Assembly: GCA_019056595.1 (NCBI GenBank)
Contig: CP036163.1
Span: 1,612,001-1,676,000 of the forward strand
Reading direction: 5' to 3'
Source: Pectobacterium atrosepticum
Lineage (GTDB): Bacteria > Pseudomonadota > Gammaproteobacteria > Enterobacterales > Enterobacteriaceae
Length of the DNA stretch: 64,000 nucleotides
Part shown: positions 7,773-16,600 of the stretch, in pieces
How the letters are laid out: each line of letters starts with the position of its first letter
How positions within the stretch are numbered: position 1 is the first letter of the stretch
Made by a program: the position numbers and the translations under genes
The notes under the pieces: model-generated
What the model saw: the letters and a program-made list of their open reading frames with translations, nothing else
The model's database searches: none
Told to the model about the DNA's origin: nothing

Positions 7773-8730
7773 TTACGATGTGATGCGTTTGTTTCTCTTC
7801 GCCGGAACAGGGCTTTTCGCCTTATCGCCACTTGCGACTGACGAACCCTTACCCCGCGTGGCTTGGCGGGATTTTCCAGACTCCAACTTGGCACCAACTT
7901 GGGGGCAACTTGAGGCCAACTTGCTCTCCTTATCCCCCAACTTGCGTGAGTCGTACTGTCCTGCCGGATTATCTTCCGGCGGATCGATAAGGCCGCACAG
8001 ATGCGTATTATCATCGCTTCCGTTCCCATCCCACAGCAGTTCGTACTGCAACAAGTGCCCCCGACTGCCGCCGTGGATAAGCAGGTATTCCATTTCGACC
8101 AGCCGCAGACAGTGGACTTTCAACTGGTTATCGCTCCACTGGGTCGCGTTGCGGATATCCCGCCGGGTAAAACGTACCTCGCCCGGCTTCCTGTTTTGCG
8201 TATGTGCTAACTGATTGACCATGCCCTGTATCAGCAGCAACAGCTTGCGCGTCTGTGGCGGCATCTCGTCCAGCGTGCGGCCTAATATCTCGTGCGCTAA
8301 CCGGTTGGCCAGCACGATATCCGAGCGCGCCACCTCGATATACTCGATAACCGCGCCACGGTGTTCAACCTGCTTTATCTCCCGCTGATACTGGTGCAGC
8401 AGCGTGATGCTCTGGATTAACGTCAGGTATTTCATATGGTCGCGGCGGGTACGGGTTTTGTCGCTCAGGAACGTGAGCTGGCTGGCGAACGGGTTCACCA
8501 CTTTTAACGGTTTCAGTAACCGCTGGGCATTCTGGTGCAGTTCGGTGAGATAGCCTTTCTCGTTCTCCATCAGCAACCCTACCGTTTGGCAGGGCGTCAA
8601 CCACGACACCCGCAGCTAAGGAAGCAGCAGGTTGAGACGGTTTGTCAGGCTGTAATGGATTCAGGTTCAGCTCTGACGGCTTCCCCATCGCCATTGCGCC
8701 TTCAACCACCGCACGGAACGCCACTTCCGC
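7773..8730 (-). pseudogene. CHC2-type primase, middle and C-terminal remnants
   Basis: At 8590-8727 the minus strand encodes EVAFRAVVEGAMAMG and LAAGVVVDALPNG, matching the middle of the primase at 11032-12489. It is then joined out of frame to a C-terminal domain (LLMENEKGYLTELHQNAQRL, then TRTRRDHMKYLTLIQSITLL, ending AKRNKRITS) that copy B lacks. The first dozen residues of the long 278-codon frame are out-of-frame primase sequence. Copies A and B together show that the ancestral gene held an N-terminal zinc finger and Toprim part plus this C-terminal region. Both copies are broken. Confidence 0.7.
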
Positions 8731-8994
8731 CGCTGGGAGAGAGGGCATATTTCACCGCAGTTGGAGACGCTGTTAAAGCTGGCTGAGGTGTTGCAGGTTT
8801 CGCTTGATGAACTGGTTGGAAGAGTGGAGACCAGCAAGGATGTGAAGATCCGTAATGCCGAGTTACATGAACTCTGGCAGCAGGCTGATGCATTGCCGGA
8901 TGAAGAGCAAAGAGCGTTGATTATGGTGATTGACAGTTTTGTGACTAAGGTCAACGTGGAGAAGGCAGTCAAGAAGAGTGTAAGACAACGTTAA
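8731..8994 (+). pseudogene. 5'-truncated XRE regulator
   Basis: From the codons RWERGHISPQLETLLKLAEV to the stop this equals residues 46-133 of the complete XRE protein at 12588-12989. The N-terminal helix-turn-helix is lost, because primase sequence is fused directly at 8731 by a deletion of about 1.15 kb relative to copy B. No ribosome site or ATG remains; the remaining part lacks the DNA-recognition helix. Confidence 0.8.
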
Positions 8995-9000
8995 AATAGC

Positions 9001-9035
9001 GCGGCGGCGATGAGTTCAGACCTCATTGCCGCCGC
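9001..9035. promoter_or_regulatory. Stem-loop between XRE and symE (copy A)
   Basis: Strong inverted repeat GCGGCGGC-g-ATGAG / CTCAT-t-GCCGCCGC with a short loop, without a T-run. It lies in the leader of symE, 30 bases before its start, and is repeated unchanged at 12996-13030. It may limit read-through or fold over the symE leader; its role is not known. Confidence 0.6.
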
Positions 9036-9065
9036 TCACCACAAGCAACTATAGGAGTAGTTACT

Positions 9066-9290
9066 ATGGCTAAGGCACATTCTAAGTCAGGCGTCACCGT
9101 TAATAAAGCAGCCAAAACAGAGCGTTACTACACCGTGGGATATGCGTCGCACAACGGCAAGCCTAACCCGCCCTCGGCCATCAACCTTAAAGGCCGCTGG
9201 CTGGAAGAGTCCGGTTTTATCACCGGGATGCCGGTAACCGTGACGGTGGAGCGCGGCAGGATTATTATTGAGACGCAGATTAATTTATAA
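9066..9290 (+). CDS. SymE-like protein (copy A)
   Basis: A 74-residue protein with the SymE family core: YYTVGYASHNGKPNPPSAI, NLKGRWLEESGFITGMPV and VTVERGRIIIE. The AbrB-like swapped-hairpin core of SymE covers residues 20-74; the C-terminal extension of Escherichia coli SymE is absent. The ribosome site is AGGAG, 8 bases upstream. E. coli SymE is an SOS-induced type I toxin controlled by antisense RNA SymR; I see no LexA box here and cannot show an antisense RNA. This copy follows a broken XRE gene, and it converges on the immunity gene 9366-9827 with a shared bidirectional terminator. The family is clear; toxin activity is not shown. Confidence 0.8.
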   Translation: MAKAHSKSGVTVNKAAKTERYYTVGYASHNGKPNPPSAINLKGRWLEESGFITGMPVTVTVERGRIIIETQINL

Positions 9291-9318
9291 CGGCTGACCT
9301 GACCGCTAATAAAATAAA

Positions 9319-9353
9319 AAAGCCGGAAGGATCGTGTTATCGCTTCCGGCTTT
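9319..9353. terminator. Bidirectional terminator between symE and immunity gene
   Basis: AAAGCCGGAAG ... CTTCCGGCTTT stem with a 13-base loop. It is followed by T-rich sequence on both strands (a long A-run before 9319 gives the T-run for the minus strand), so it can end both symE (plus) and the immunity gene (minus). Confidence 0.85.
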
Positions 9354-9365
9354 CCATAACCAATA

Positions 9366-9827
9366 TTAATACTGAGGATAACTCGTTTCCCAGTCCTTTT
9401 TAAAATCCTTTTCGTTAACGCCAAACTCTTTCTTTACAAAGTCCATGCATTTATAAAAATCATCAAATGTATAATATTCATCATATTTTACATTCGCTGC
9501 AAAAACTTCAGAGTCTGAGTCTTCAAGATATACCTTGTCTATATCACAAACATTTAAATTATATAACCAAAATGTTTCCAATCTATCAGGAATATATCCC
9601 AATCTAATTACATCGGGATATAAATCCTCCAGTGTCGATATCCCTTTTTTTATAAGATCTATATCTCTTTCAATAGTATCCTGGGGGAAGTAAGCCTTAG
9701 GTCTAATAATAATAAACCTTGTTCCTTTCCCCTCATTAATATCCACTTCACAATAAGATCCCTTTTTAATATCCCCTCTAAAACCATAAGGGTAAGGGCT
9801 ATATGGACTAATTTTTTCTGTCATCAC
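9366..9827 (-). CDS. Putative immunity protein for orphan Rhs tip 2
   Basis: A 153-residue acidic, tyrosine-rich protein (start MMTEKISPYSPYPYGFRGD; later FDDFYKCMDFVKKEFGVNEK) without a signal peptide. It starts 20 bases after the stop of toxin tip 2 and is AT-rich like the tip. No family was recognised. The role as cognate immunity follows from position; the larger size than its neighbours suggests a different fold. Confidence 0.6.
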   Translation of the reverse strand: MMTEKISPYSPYPYGFRGDIKKGSYCEVDINEGKGTRFIIIRPKAYFPQDTIERDIDLIKKGISTLEDLYPDVIRLGYIPDRLETFWLYNLNVCDIDKVYLEDSDSEVFAANVKYDEYYTFDDFYKCMDFVKKEFGVNEKDFKKDWETSYPQY

Positions 9828-9847
9828 TTACACTTCCTTAAATAGAC

Positions 9848-10297
9848 TTAATAAAATATCCTTATTATCTTTCCTTCATAAGTGTGGATTTGGAGGTGAT
9901 CTCCAAGTAAAGCATGATCCCCTGCTTTTGCATTCGCGTCAGCTAAATCATAATGATAAGTGCCTTGTTTTTCATAAGCACCTTGACCACCAGGAAGCCA
10001 GTCAGAACCAGAGTCCGATTTTTTACCTGAGGGTAACTTCTGATCCGTGGTATTTCTGAAACCACCTTGTTTACTCACATCTTTATCAGAGATATATCCT
10101 CTTAAAACATCCTCTGCCTCTTCTTTAGAACCAACGGTAACGCTAACTTCCTTACCGTTTTGTTTCATCTTTTCATTAATTTCTTTGAGGGCTTTATCTG
10201 GACATCCAGCCTTGGCCAGTCCCAGAGGATCACAGAACACTAAGGGATTGGAAACATATGCTTGAGGTCTATTTCCCCCCGCCAGCCCTATCGGGTC
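9848..10297 (-). CDS. Orphan Rhs toxin tip 2
   Basis: The frame starts at the element junction ([19 protein letters not shown]), passes VFCDPLGL and continues as a tip of about 125 residues. Its end is distinctive: GTYHYDLADANAKAGDHALL, then GDHLQIHTYEGKIIRIFY. That HYD...DHLQIHT...IIRIFY ending is one I associate with small polymorphic and LXG-type toxins, but I cannot name the family number or reaction. Three histidines and an aspartate are plausible catalytic residues. There is no Rhs core upstream; the first ATG is at 10240. The tip differs fully from tips main, 3 and 4, while the preceding 25 core codons are conserved. The immunity gene follows. Confidence 0.6.
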   Translation of the reverse strand, partial: DPIGLAGGNRPQAYVSNPLVFCDPLGLAKAGCPDKALKEINEKMKQNGKEVSVTVGSKEEAEDVLRGYISDKDVSKQGGFRNTTDQKLPSGKKSDSGSDWLPGGQGAYEKQGTYHYDLADANAKAGDHALLGDHLQIHTYEGKIIRIFY

Positions 10298-10303
10298 ATA
10301 GGG
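10286..10303. other. Recombination site between element end and rhs core (copy 1)
   Basis: The same 18-base structure as at 6672: CCCTAT-CGGGTC-ATAGGG, formed where the GC-rich end of copy 1 meets the DPIG codons of toxin tip 2. The rhs sequences just left of the two sites differ, so the sites are not simply one duplicated block extending into rhs. Confidence 0.55.
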
Positions 10304-10889
10304 ACAACTCCGGTGCAGTCGTACTTTTTAGTGCACTCAACCACTTGAAGCAACAGCCTTTTTAGACAGCGTTTTCGGCCATGTTAACACGCCCGTAACC
10401 CACAACTCCCGACGCGCACTTTTGCCCGCAGACACGCTACCGCCACGCTGTGACTTCCCTGTCTGCCTGCGCCACATCATAGCAGCGGCGTCAGCCGCTG
10501 CCATTACTCGTTTTGTTGCTGAACCGGGTTATTGTGGCGCGAGCCGTTCCGCAGCTTGCTGTGGGACGGTGAAGCGTCTGCCGGGCGCGGGCTGGCGAGG
10601 CCCGCAAGACAAGACGTTGAACAGGGAGGCCCCCGGCGGGGCCGCACGGGGCGAAGATGGCGAGCACGGGAACGTGCAAGGAGCTTGCGACTGCGAGCCG
10701 GGCACAGCCAGTGCAGCGGGGTTGGGGCGGGGGCGAGGTGAAGCCGTTAAGCGCCGTGACGAAGGAGCGGCTTCTGCTTTGGGGTTGACGTTGGGCGAGG
10801 GTTGACGCCGGAGCCAGTGCCGCCAGGGAGGGCGGCCACACCGTAAGAGCCGAGAACGAGTGCCGTTGCCGACAGCAGAGCGAGCGGGC
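10298..10889. repeat. GC-rich terminal repeat of cassette element, copy B
   Basis: Second copy of 6684-7277, nearly identical with scattered one- and two-base indels. It ends where sequence jumps to short pieces of the primase C-terminal region. No coding role is supported. Confidence 0.7.
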
Positions 10890-12489
10890 CTTGCGACTGA
10901 CGAACCCTTACCCCGCGTGGCTTGGCGGGATTTTCCAGACTCCAACTTGGCACCAACTTTGCGCTAACCGGTTGGCCAGCACGATATCCGAGCGCGCCAC
11001 CTCGATATACTCGATAACCGCGCCACGGTGTTCAAAGGTCATCCGTCAGCCTGCCGATCAGGTTCGGGTCACGCAGCAGCGCCAGCGCGGCCTCCCGCTG
11101 TACATCGGTGATGTCCTGTGTGGCTTCACCGTTTGTTTCCGGCTGGCTCAGATGCGCTTCCAGTGCCAGCAGCACACGTCCCAGAGTGCGTTTAAGGTCA
11201 CTTTCCGCTAACCCCAACTCCGAGGCGGCCAGCCGCGCATACCCTGCACGGGAACGCGCACTCATCATGTCCACGCTGTCGGCGAACACCACGCCGCTGG
11301 CCGTGTCGAGTACCTGTGCGTTCACTTTCATGGCACCGCTGCCGATCTTCACCGATGCCATGCCCCGGATGCGCCATTGCTGGCCGGATAACGCTATCTC
11401 AAGCTCACCGTTTGGCAGGGCGTCAACCACGACACCCGCAGCTAAGGAAGCAGCAGGTTGAGACGGTTTGTCAGGCTGTAGCGCAGCTTTCCGTTGTGGC
11501 ATGGATTCAGGTTCAGCTCTGACGGCTTCCCCCATCGCCATTGCGCCTTCAACCACCGCACGGAACGCCACTTCCGGCTCCGAGACTTTACACAGGTATT
11601 CATTCGCATCCATGCCAGCCGGGAACACCACGCGGAACGGGGTGATGCCGTCAGCGGCTAACGCAGAAGCCAGTTTTACCGCGCCGTCATCGCCTGCCGT
11701 ATCGTTATCGAACGCGATAAGTACCTGTTTTACGCCGTGGCGCATAACGGTATTCCGCATCTCTTCCGTGAACCCATTCACCCCGAACGCCGCCGTCACA
11801 TTGCGATACCCCGCTACCCAGAACGACATCGCATCAATGAGTGATTCGCATAAGATGACCGACTTACTGGCAACCAGTGCTGGCTCGTTCCACACCCCGC
11901 CGTGTGGCCCCGGCAGGTACAGGTGTTTTGGCGTTCCGGCACGCAACTTGTCGCACAGTTTGCGCCCGTACAGCTCCCGCACCTGGCCGTTACGGCGATA
12001 GCCCAGCGTGCGGTTGGCGAACCCTAAGCGGAACTGCGCGACTAACTCAGGATGATGGAGGCGGCGCTTTTCCAGATAGGCGACGGCCTCCGGCGCATTG
12101 AGCAAGGTGTGGTGATAGAACTCGGTAACACGATGCAGTAACGCCTGCCGCGCCTGTTCATTCGCGATATTGGCAACGGGTGGCAACGGCTCAGCCGCTG
12201 GTATCTCACCCAGCTCACGCCGCAGCTTATCGACCGCATGCGGCAGGCTTAAGCCCTCCGTCTTCATCACCCAGTCAATGACCGAACCGCCTGCATCACA
12301 GCCGAAGCAGTGATAGAGGTTTTTGTCCGGGCTGATAACCATGGAAGGGGTGTTCTCCTGATGGAACGGGCACAGCACCACGACGTCTTTGCCGCGCTTC
12401 ACCACCTTGCGCCCTTGAGAGCGCACCACCTCAACCAGTGACACGGCGGCTTTGAGGTGCTGCAACTCAGATTCGGGGAAGCGTGCCAT
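10890..12489 (-). pseudogene. CHC2 zinc-finger/Toprim primase, truncated
   Basis: The 485-codon frame 11032-12489 starts MARFPESELQHLKAAVSLVE. It contains a CHC2 zinc-binding motif (CPFHQENTPSM about residue 41, then CFGCDAGGSV about residue 61) and a Toprim-like stretch (SKSVILCESLIDAMSFW near 208-224, then VLIAFDNDTAGDDGA). Such proteins open DNA-primase-like genes of mobile elements. The frame stops early at LIGRLTDDL because a deletion joins it to short C-terminal pieces (10890-11031) that match separated segments of copy A. The C-terminal half is missing, so full function is unlikely. It is divergent from the XRE gene and shares the operator region at 12520. Confidence 0.75.
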
Positions 12490-12519
12490 TCGATACCTCT
12501 AAAATTGCTGTCAATGGAC

Positions 12520-12549
12520 ATATATGTGATATATAGTAATCACATATAT
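12520..12549. promoter_or_regulatory. Palindromic operator between XRE and primase
   Basis: A perfect 10-bp inverted repeat, ATATATGTGA and TCACATATAT, separated by 10 bp, centred between the divergent XRE and primase genes. It is the obvious binding site for the XRE dimer and would cover both promoters, giving autoregulation and repression of the primase. Confidence 0.7.
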
Positions 12550-12587
12550 AGCACATTACAACAGGCAGTTAAAAAAGGGGGCATACA

Positions 12588-12989
12588 ATGGCAGCTAGTG
12601 ATTTCCTGATAACAGGTCTTGATATGTCCGCTTTTTCCGAACGCCTGAAAGCACTAAGGGAAGCCAGAGGGCTTACCCAGACACGCCTTGCTGAGATGAT
12701 AGATGTACAGCCCAGAGCCTATAACCGCTGGGAGCGAGGGCATATTTCACCGCAGTTGGAGACGCTGTTAAAGCTGGCTGAGGTGTTGCAGGTTTCGCTT
12801 GATGAACTGGTTGGAAGAGTGGAGACCAGCAAGGATGTGAAGATCCGTAATGCCGAGTTACATGAACTCTGGCAGCAGGCTGATGCATTGCCGGATGAAG
12901 AGCAAAGAGCGTTGATTATGGTGATTGACAGTTTTGTGACTAAGGTCAACGTGGAGAAGGCAGTCAAGAAGAGTGTAAGACAACGTTAA
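12588..12989 (+). CDS. XRE-family transcriptional regulator
   Basis: A 133-residue protein with a classic lambda-Cro type helix-turn-helix at about residues 16-70 (FSERLKALREARGLTQTRLA, then AYNRWERGHISPQLETLLKL) and a C-terminal helical tail ending VRQR. Met1 is preferred because AGGGGG lies 7 bases upstream; Met13 is possible. It is divergent from the primase across a perfect palindrome and is followed by a stem-loop and the SymE gene on the same strand, so XRE and SymE form a two-gene unit. It probably represses the element. It could also act as an antitoxin-like controller of SymE, which is speculation. Confidence 0.8.
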   Translation: MAASDFLITGLDMSAFSERLKALREARGLTQTRLAEMIDVQPRAYNRWERGHISPQLETLLKLAEVLQVSLDELVGRVETSKDVKIRNAELHELWQQADALPDEEQRALIMVIDSFVTKVNVEKAVKKSVRQR

Positions 12990-12995
12990 AATAGC

Positions 12996-13030
12996 GCGGC
13001 GGCGATGAGTTCAGACCTCATTGCCGCCGC
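12996..13030. promoter_or_regulatory. Stem-loop between XRE and symE (copy B)
   Basis: Identical to 9001-9035: a GC-rich perfect-arm hairpin in the leader of symE without a T-run. Exact conservation in both copies, next to a conserved reading frame, hints at function. Confidence 0.6.
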
Positions 13031-13060
13031 TCACCACAAGCAACTATAGGAGTAGTTACT

Positions 13061-13285
13061 ATGGCTAAGGCACATTCTAAGTCAGGCGTCACCGTTAATA
13101 AAGCAGCCAAAACAGAGCGTTACTACACCGTGGGATATGCGTCGCACAACGGCAAGCCTAACCCGCCCTCGGCCATCAACCTTAAAGGCCGCTGGCTGGA
13201 AGAGTGTGGCTTTATCACCGGGATGCCGGTGACCGTCACAGTGGAGCGCGGCAGGATTATTATTGAGACGCAGATTAATTTATAA
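13061..13285 (+). CDS. SymE-like protein (copy B)
   Basis: A 74-residue protein that appears to differ from copy A only in one residue (ECGF instead of ESGF near residue 51). It has the same SymE core, ribosome site and leader hairpin. It follows a complete XRE gene, so this is the only module with both partners intact. It converges on the immunity gene of the live Rhs toxin. SymE proteins bind nucleic acid and E. coli SymE is toxic when overproduced; whether this short version is toxic cannot be read from sequence. Confidence 0.8.
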   Translation: MAKAHSKSGVTVNKAAKTERYYTVGYASHNGKPNPPSAINLKGRWLEECGFITGMPVTVTVERGRIIIETQINL

Positions 13286-13316
13286 AAACTGACCTGACCG
13301 CTAATAAAATAAAAAA

Positions 13317-13343
13317 CCGGAAGGATCGTGTGATCGCTTCCGG
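13317..13343. terminator. Terminator between symE and rhs immunity gene
   Basis: CCGGAAGGATC-gtgt-GATCGCTTCCGG stem. The minus-strand side is followed by a long T-run (A-run at 13306-13316), so it ends the rhs-immunity transcript; the plus-strand side has little T. Confidence 0.75.
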
Positions 13344-13378
13344 CCATTAAAATAAGATGTCGTATTGCAAACCTGATA

Positions 13379-13669
13379 TTAATTTGGCAGCAGTATTTCC
13401 TCTGCAACTATTTCTATGATATCACCCGATTGAATTTCAATTTTCATTCTTTCAAACCCATAGGAATTTCTATCTAACTCAATAACTTCATTAATACTCA
13501 CGCTCTCTCCCCACTCATCACTCTTAGGTATATTAATCAACTTAACACCACTGGCTTTTATGACAACTGGTTCAGAGTTACTGTTCAATAATTTGATAAC
13601 AAGCTCCCCTTTACTCCAATCAATTAATAAAGAAAGCAATGTCCAATCGTGCATATTTATATTCATCAT
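13379..13669 (-). CDS. Putative immunity protein for the live Rhs toxin
   Basis: A 96-residue acidic protein whose ATG overlaps the rhs stop by 4 bases, the tightest coupling in the array and the normal arrangement for a toxin and its immunity gene. It contains [20 protein letters not shown] and [13 protein letters not shown]. The W-(x)n-IDW-x-x-G-x-x-x-I pattern and the WG-S-x-x-IN motif recall small beta-rich immunity families (Imm50-like by memory). No signal peptide, so it should act in the cytoplasm against tip main. Confidence 0.7.
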   Translation of the reverse strand: MMNINMHDWTLLSLLIDWSKGELVIKLLNSNSEPVVIKASGVKLINIPKSDEWGESVSINEVIELDRNSYGFERMKIEIQSGDIIEIVAEEILLPN

Positions 13670-16600
13670 GGGTCCATATCTAAGGGTAGATGAGCTTCAG
13701 GAGATTCGGAAGGAACGAGCTTCCCATTTATATCGAGCCTTTCTCCTGCTGGATTATTAACATGACAATGAGGACCGCAAGATGCATCAGGATGAATTAG
13801 TACCCTTTGTTTTGATGTAACAGGATCAACATAAGCTCCTTTACCTTCCATTGGGTTTGGCCCTTTAGGTTGAAGGCCCGCATCTCTTGCTACTTTATCA
13901 ATTTCAGCGGGCTTTTTACCTGCTACGTCTTTAGGGTCAATATCAGGGGAAGTCGGTTGTTTACATCCAGATTCAGTCAACCCCAATGGGTCAACCCAAG
14001 TGAGCGGGTTGTGAACATAACCCTGCGGTCTCAACCCTCCCGCTAGCCCTATCGGGTCCGGTGACAGATACTGCCCACTCTCCGCATCATAGTAACGATG
14101 TCGGTTGTAGTAAAGCCCCGTTTCCGCATCGTACAGCTGCCCCTGATAGCGCAGTTCGCAGTACACTTCTTCATTCGCCGCATCACCCAGGTAGCGCCGC
14201 AGCGGGATGGGCCGTCGCTCTTCACGATGCGCACCCCACAAACCCTGCTCCCCACGCCAGCGAACTTCCCCTTCCTCGCTGCACAGCTCTCTCGCGGTTC
14301 CTGTCAGGTCAGTGACGATGTAGTGCAGTTGTGTGCTGTCGCCCTGCGCTTCTACCTGCGCCAGCGGCCGGAAGCTCCCCGGCTCATATACCCACTGCAC
14401 TTCCCGCGCTGCGGAGCCGTCTGCCCGGTACTGCTGCTGACCAATCAGCTGGTCGCCATCCCACCGGTACGCCACCCGCGCTACTGCCTGCGCCGACGGC
14501 ACCTGCCCCTCGCGCACCTTGTTGACTCTGCGACCAAACGCATCGTAACGATAGCGCCACCGCGCCCCGTCCGGCAGACTCACCCGTACCAGTCGGTCCT
14601 GTACGTCCCAGTCGAAGTACGTTTCCTTCGGCCTGAACCCCGGACGCGTTTCACGTTTCATCGCCAGACGCCCGCAGTCATCATACCGGTACTGCGTATG
14701 GCCCCGCTCGATTACCCGGCCTGCCGCATCGTACCGTGCCGACGACTGCACCACCGCATCCTGCACCTTCAGCGTCTCACCCAGACCTGGCGCTATCTGC
14801 GACACCTCGCACAGGTTCTGTTCGCTGTCGTAGCCAAACAGCCGCGCCTGACGCCGACGTCCCTCATCACGGCGCTCTGCCGTCACCTGACCCGCCCCGT
14901 TCAGTCGGAATGCCTGCTCACCCCAGTGGCTGTCGGTGATACCCGTCAGACGGTCCAGCACATCGTACTGATAACGACGCTCCAGCACGTCACTCACCCG
15001 CCCGTCCGCCCCTTCCAGCGCCTGACGCTGCAGCAGCCCCGTCGGACTCCACTCGTGGCGTAATGCAAACCCGCTGCCGTTACTGCGTCGCTGCTCTTCA
15101 CCCGCTGCGGTATGGCTGAACTGCAACGGCTGGTGTGAACCGATACCCAGCGACGACAGCCGCCCCGACTGCCATGCCAGCTGCAGTGGTGCCAGAATGC
15201 CGTCGACAATGGCACGCTGACCGCCCGCGTCGTAACCGCTCTGCACCGCTTCGCCGTTGACCGTCTCCGACGTCACCTGGCCCGCCCGGTTATAGGCGTA
15301 TTCCACCACCGCATCCGGGCTGGCGGCCTGGGTCAGCCTACCGGCAACATCATATTCCAGTTCGGTGATGCCGTCCGTTTCCCCGTCCGCTCTCCGCGCC
15401 GTGATACGCGTTATCCGCCCTGCTGTATCATGTTCATAATGAAGAGCACTGCCATCCGGTGCCATTCGCTGCACCAGACGGTCTGCTACATCGTAGTGAT
15501 AGCGATATACCCGGCCGTCGTAATGCCGCTCCTCACTCAGCCGACCGCTGTGGTCAAAACCGTACGTCCAGTCCCGTCCCTGACTGTTCGTCACCCCGGC
15601 GAACTCCGCTTCCGCATTGTAGTGGTAGCGAACGGTTGCGCCCAACGGGTCCGTCGCTTCCAGCAGGTTATCAAACGCCCCATAGCGGAACTGGTAGCGC
15701 TGACCCAGCGCATCCGTCACTGCCGTCAGGTTACCTTCCACATCATAACCAAACCGAGTCTCGCTCCCGTCTTCGTACACCACCTTCGACGGTGACTCGC
15801 GCACACCGTCATATTCCCAGCGCCGGACCTGCACGCCCGCTTCATGCCCGATATGTCGCTCCGTCAGGCGGTCAAGGTCGTCATACCGGAACGTTACCGG
15901 TGGCGCATTATCCCGTTCAAGACTGCTCAGCAGGCCACGGCGGTTATAGTGATAACGCTGCAACACGCCGTCCGGCCCTATCACCGTCGACAGCTGTCCC
16001 GTTTCGCCATAAGAATACAGCCACTCACGCCCTTCCGGGTCGTTCACCTCCACAACCTGCCCGGCCGCATTACGCTGGTAGTGCCATTCGCTGCACAGCG
16101 GGTCGGTATAGGCCAACAGTTGCCCGTTGTCATCATACAAATACTGATGTGTGGCGCCGTCCGGCAAAGCAACCTCGGTCACCTGCCCCCAGTCGTTACG
16201 CTGATACGCCGTACGGCCGCCCAGCGGGTCAGTCTCCGCCACCAGTTGGTTATCCACCCACTCGAACAGGGTCTCACCACCATCTGGCGTACGCTTTAAC
16301 AGAATATTATTACGCTCATCGCGCACATAGCTGATCACTCCACCAAACCCGCTATAATAATGGCTGGTCAGAGTATCATCATCATATTCAAAGCGCCCCG
16401 GCCAGTAACCTTCCGAGGTTCTATCACGAATTACACGACCTTTTTTATCGTAGTCGTGTTCAACCCAGGTCAACGCTAAATCCGACCAGCGCAGCAGCCA
16501 ACCTTCAGGAGAATAACGATAATCAAAGTTACGCCCCTCATCCGCTCGCACGCTCAGTAAATGCCCGAGACTGTCATAGGTATAGCTAGCCAGTGTTTTC

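Larger units (their letters stand above)
6684..10297 (-). mobile_element. Decayed Rhs-tip cassette element, copy 2
   Basis: Read on the minus strand, this stretch starts at the rhs DPIGL site (10297) and contains toxin tip 2, its immunity gene, a convergent SymE, an XRE remnant, primase remnants, an integrase fragment and a GC-rich end that stops at 6684. It stops at the same base, relative to rhs, as copy 1 at 10298. Internal deletions have removed the N-terminal half of the primase, the start of the XRE gene and most of the integrase. The grouping as one element is inference from the repeated gene order and identical end points. Confidence 0.55.
10298..14058 (-). mobile_element. Decayed Rhs-tip cassette element, copy 1
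   Basis: On the minus strand this runs from the DPIGL site inside the intact rhs gene (spacer 14053-14058) through the live toxin tip, its immunity gene, a convergent symE, a complete XRE gene, an N-terminal primase and the GC-rich end at 10298. Gene order and both end points match copy 2. If it arrived as one unit, insertion put a new tip in frame on the resident rhs core and moved tip 2 downstream. This is inference; no integrase survives in this copy. Confidence 0.55.

Noticed and set aside
9001..9035. Rho-independent terminator between XRE and symE
   Set aside because: The hairpin is strong but has no T-run on either side, so it is listed as a regulatory stem-loop instead.
14098..16334. 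Long plus-strand frames opposite rhs
   Set aside because: They mirror the repeat structure of the GC-rich rhs core on the other strand, with no starts or recognisable domains.
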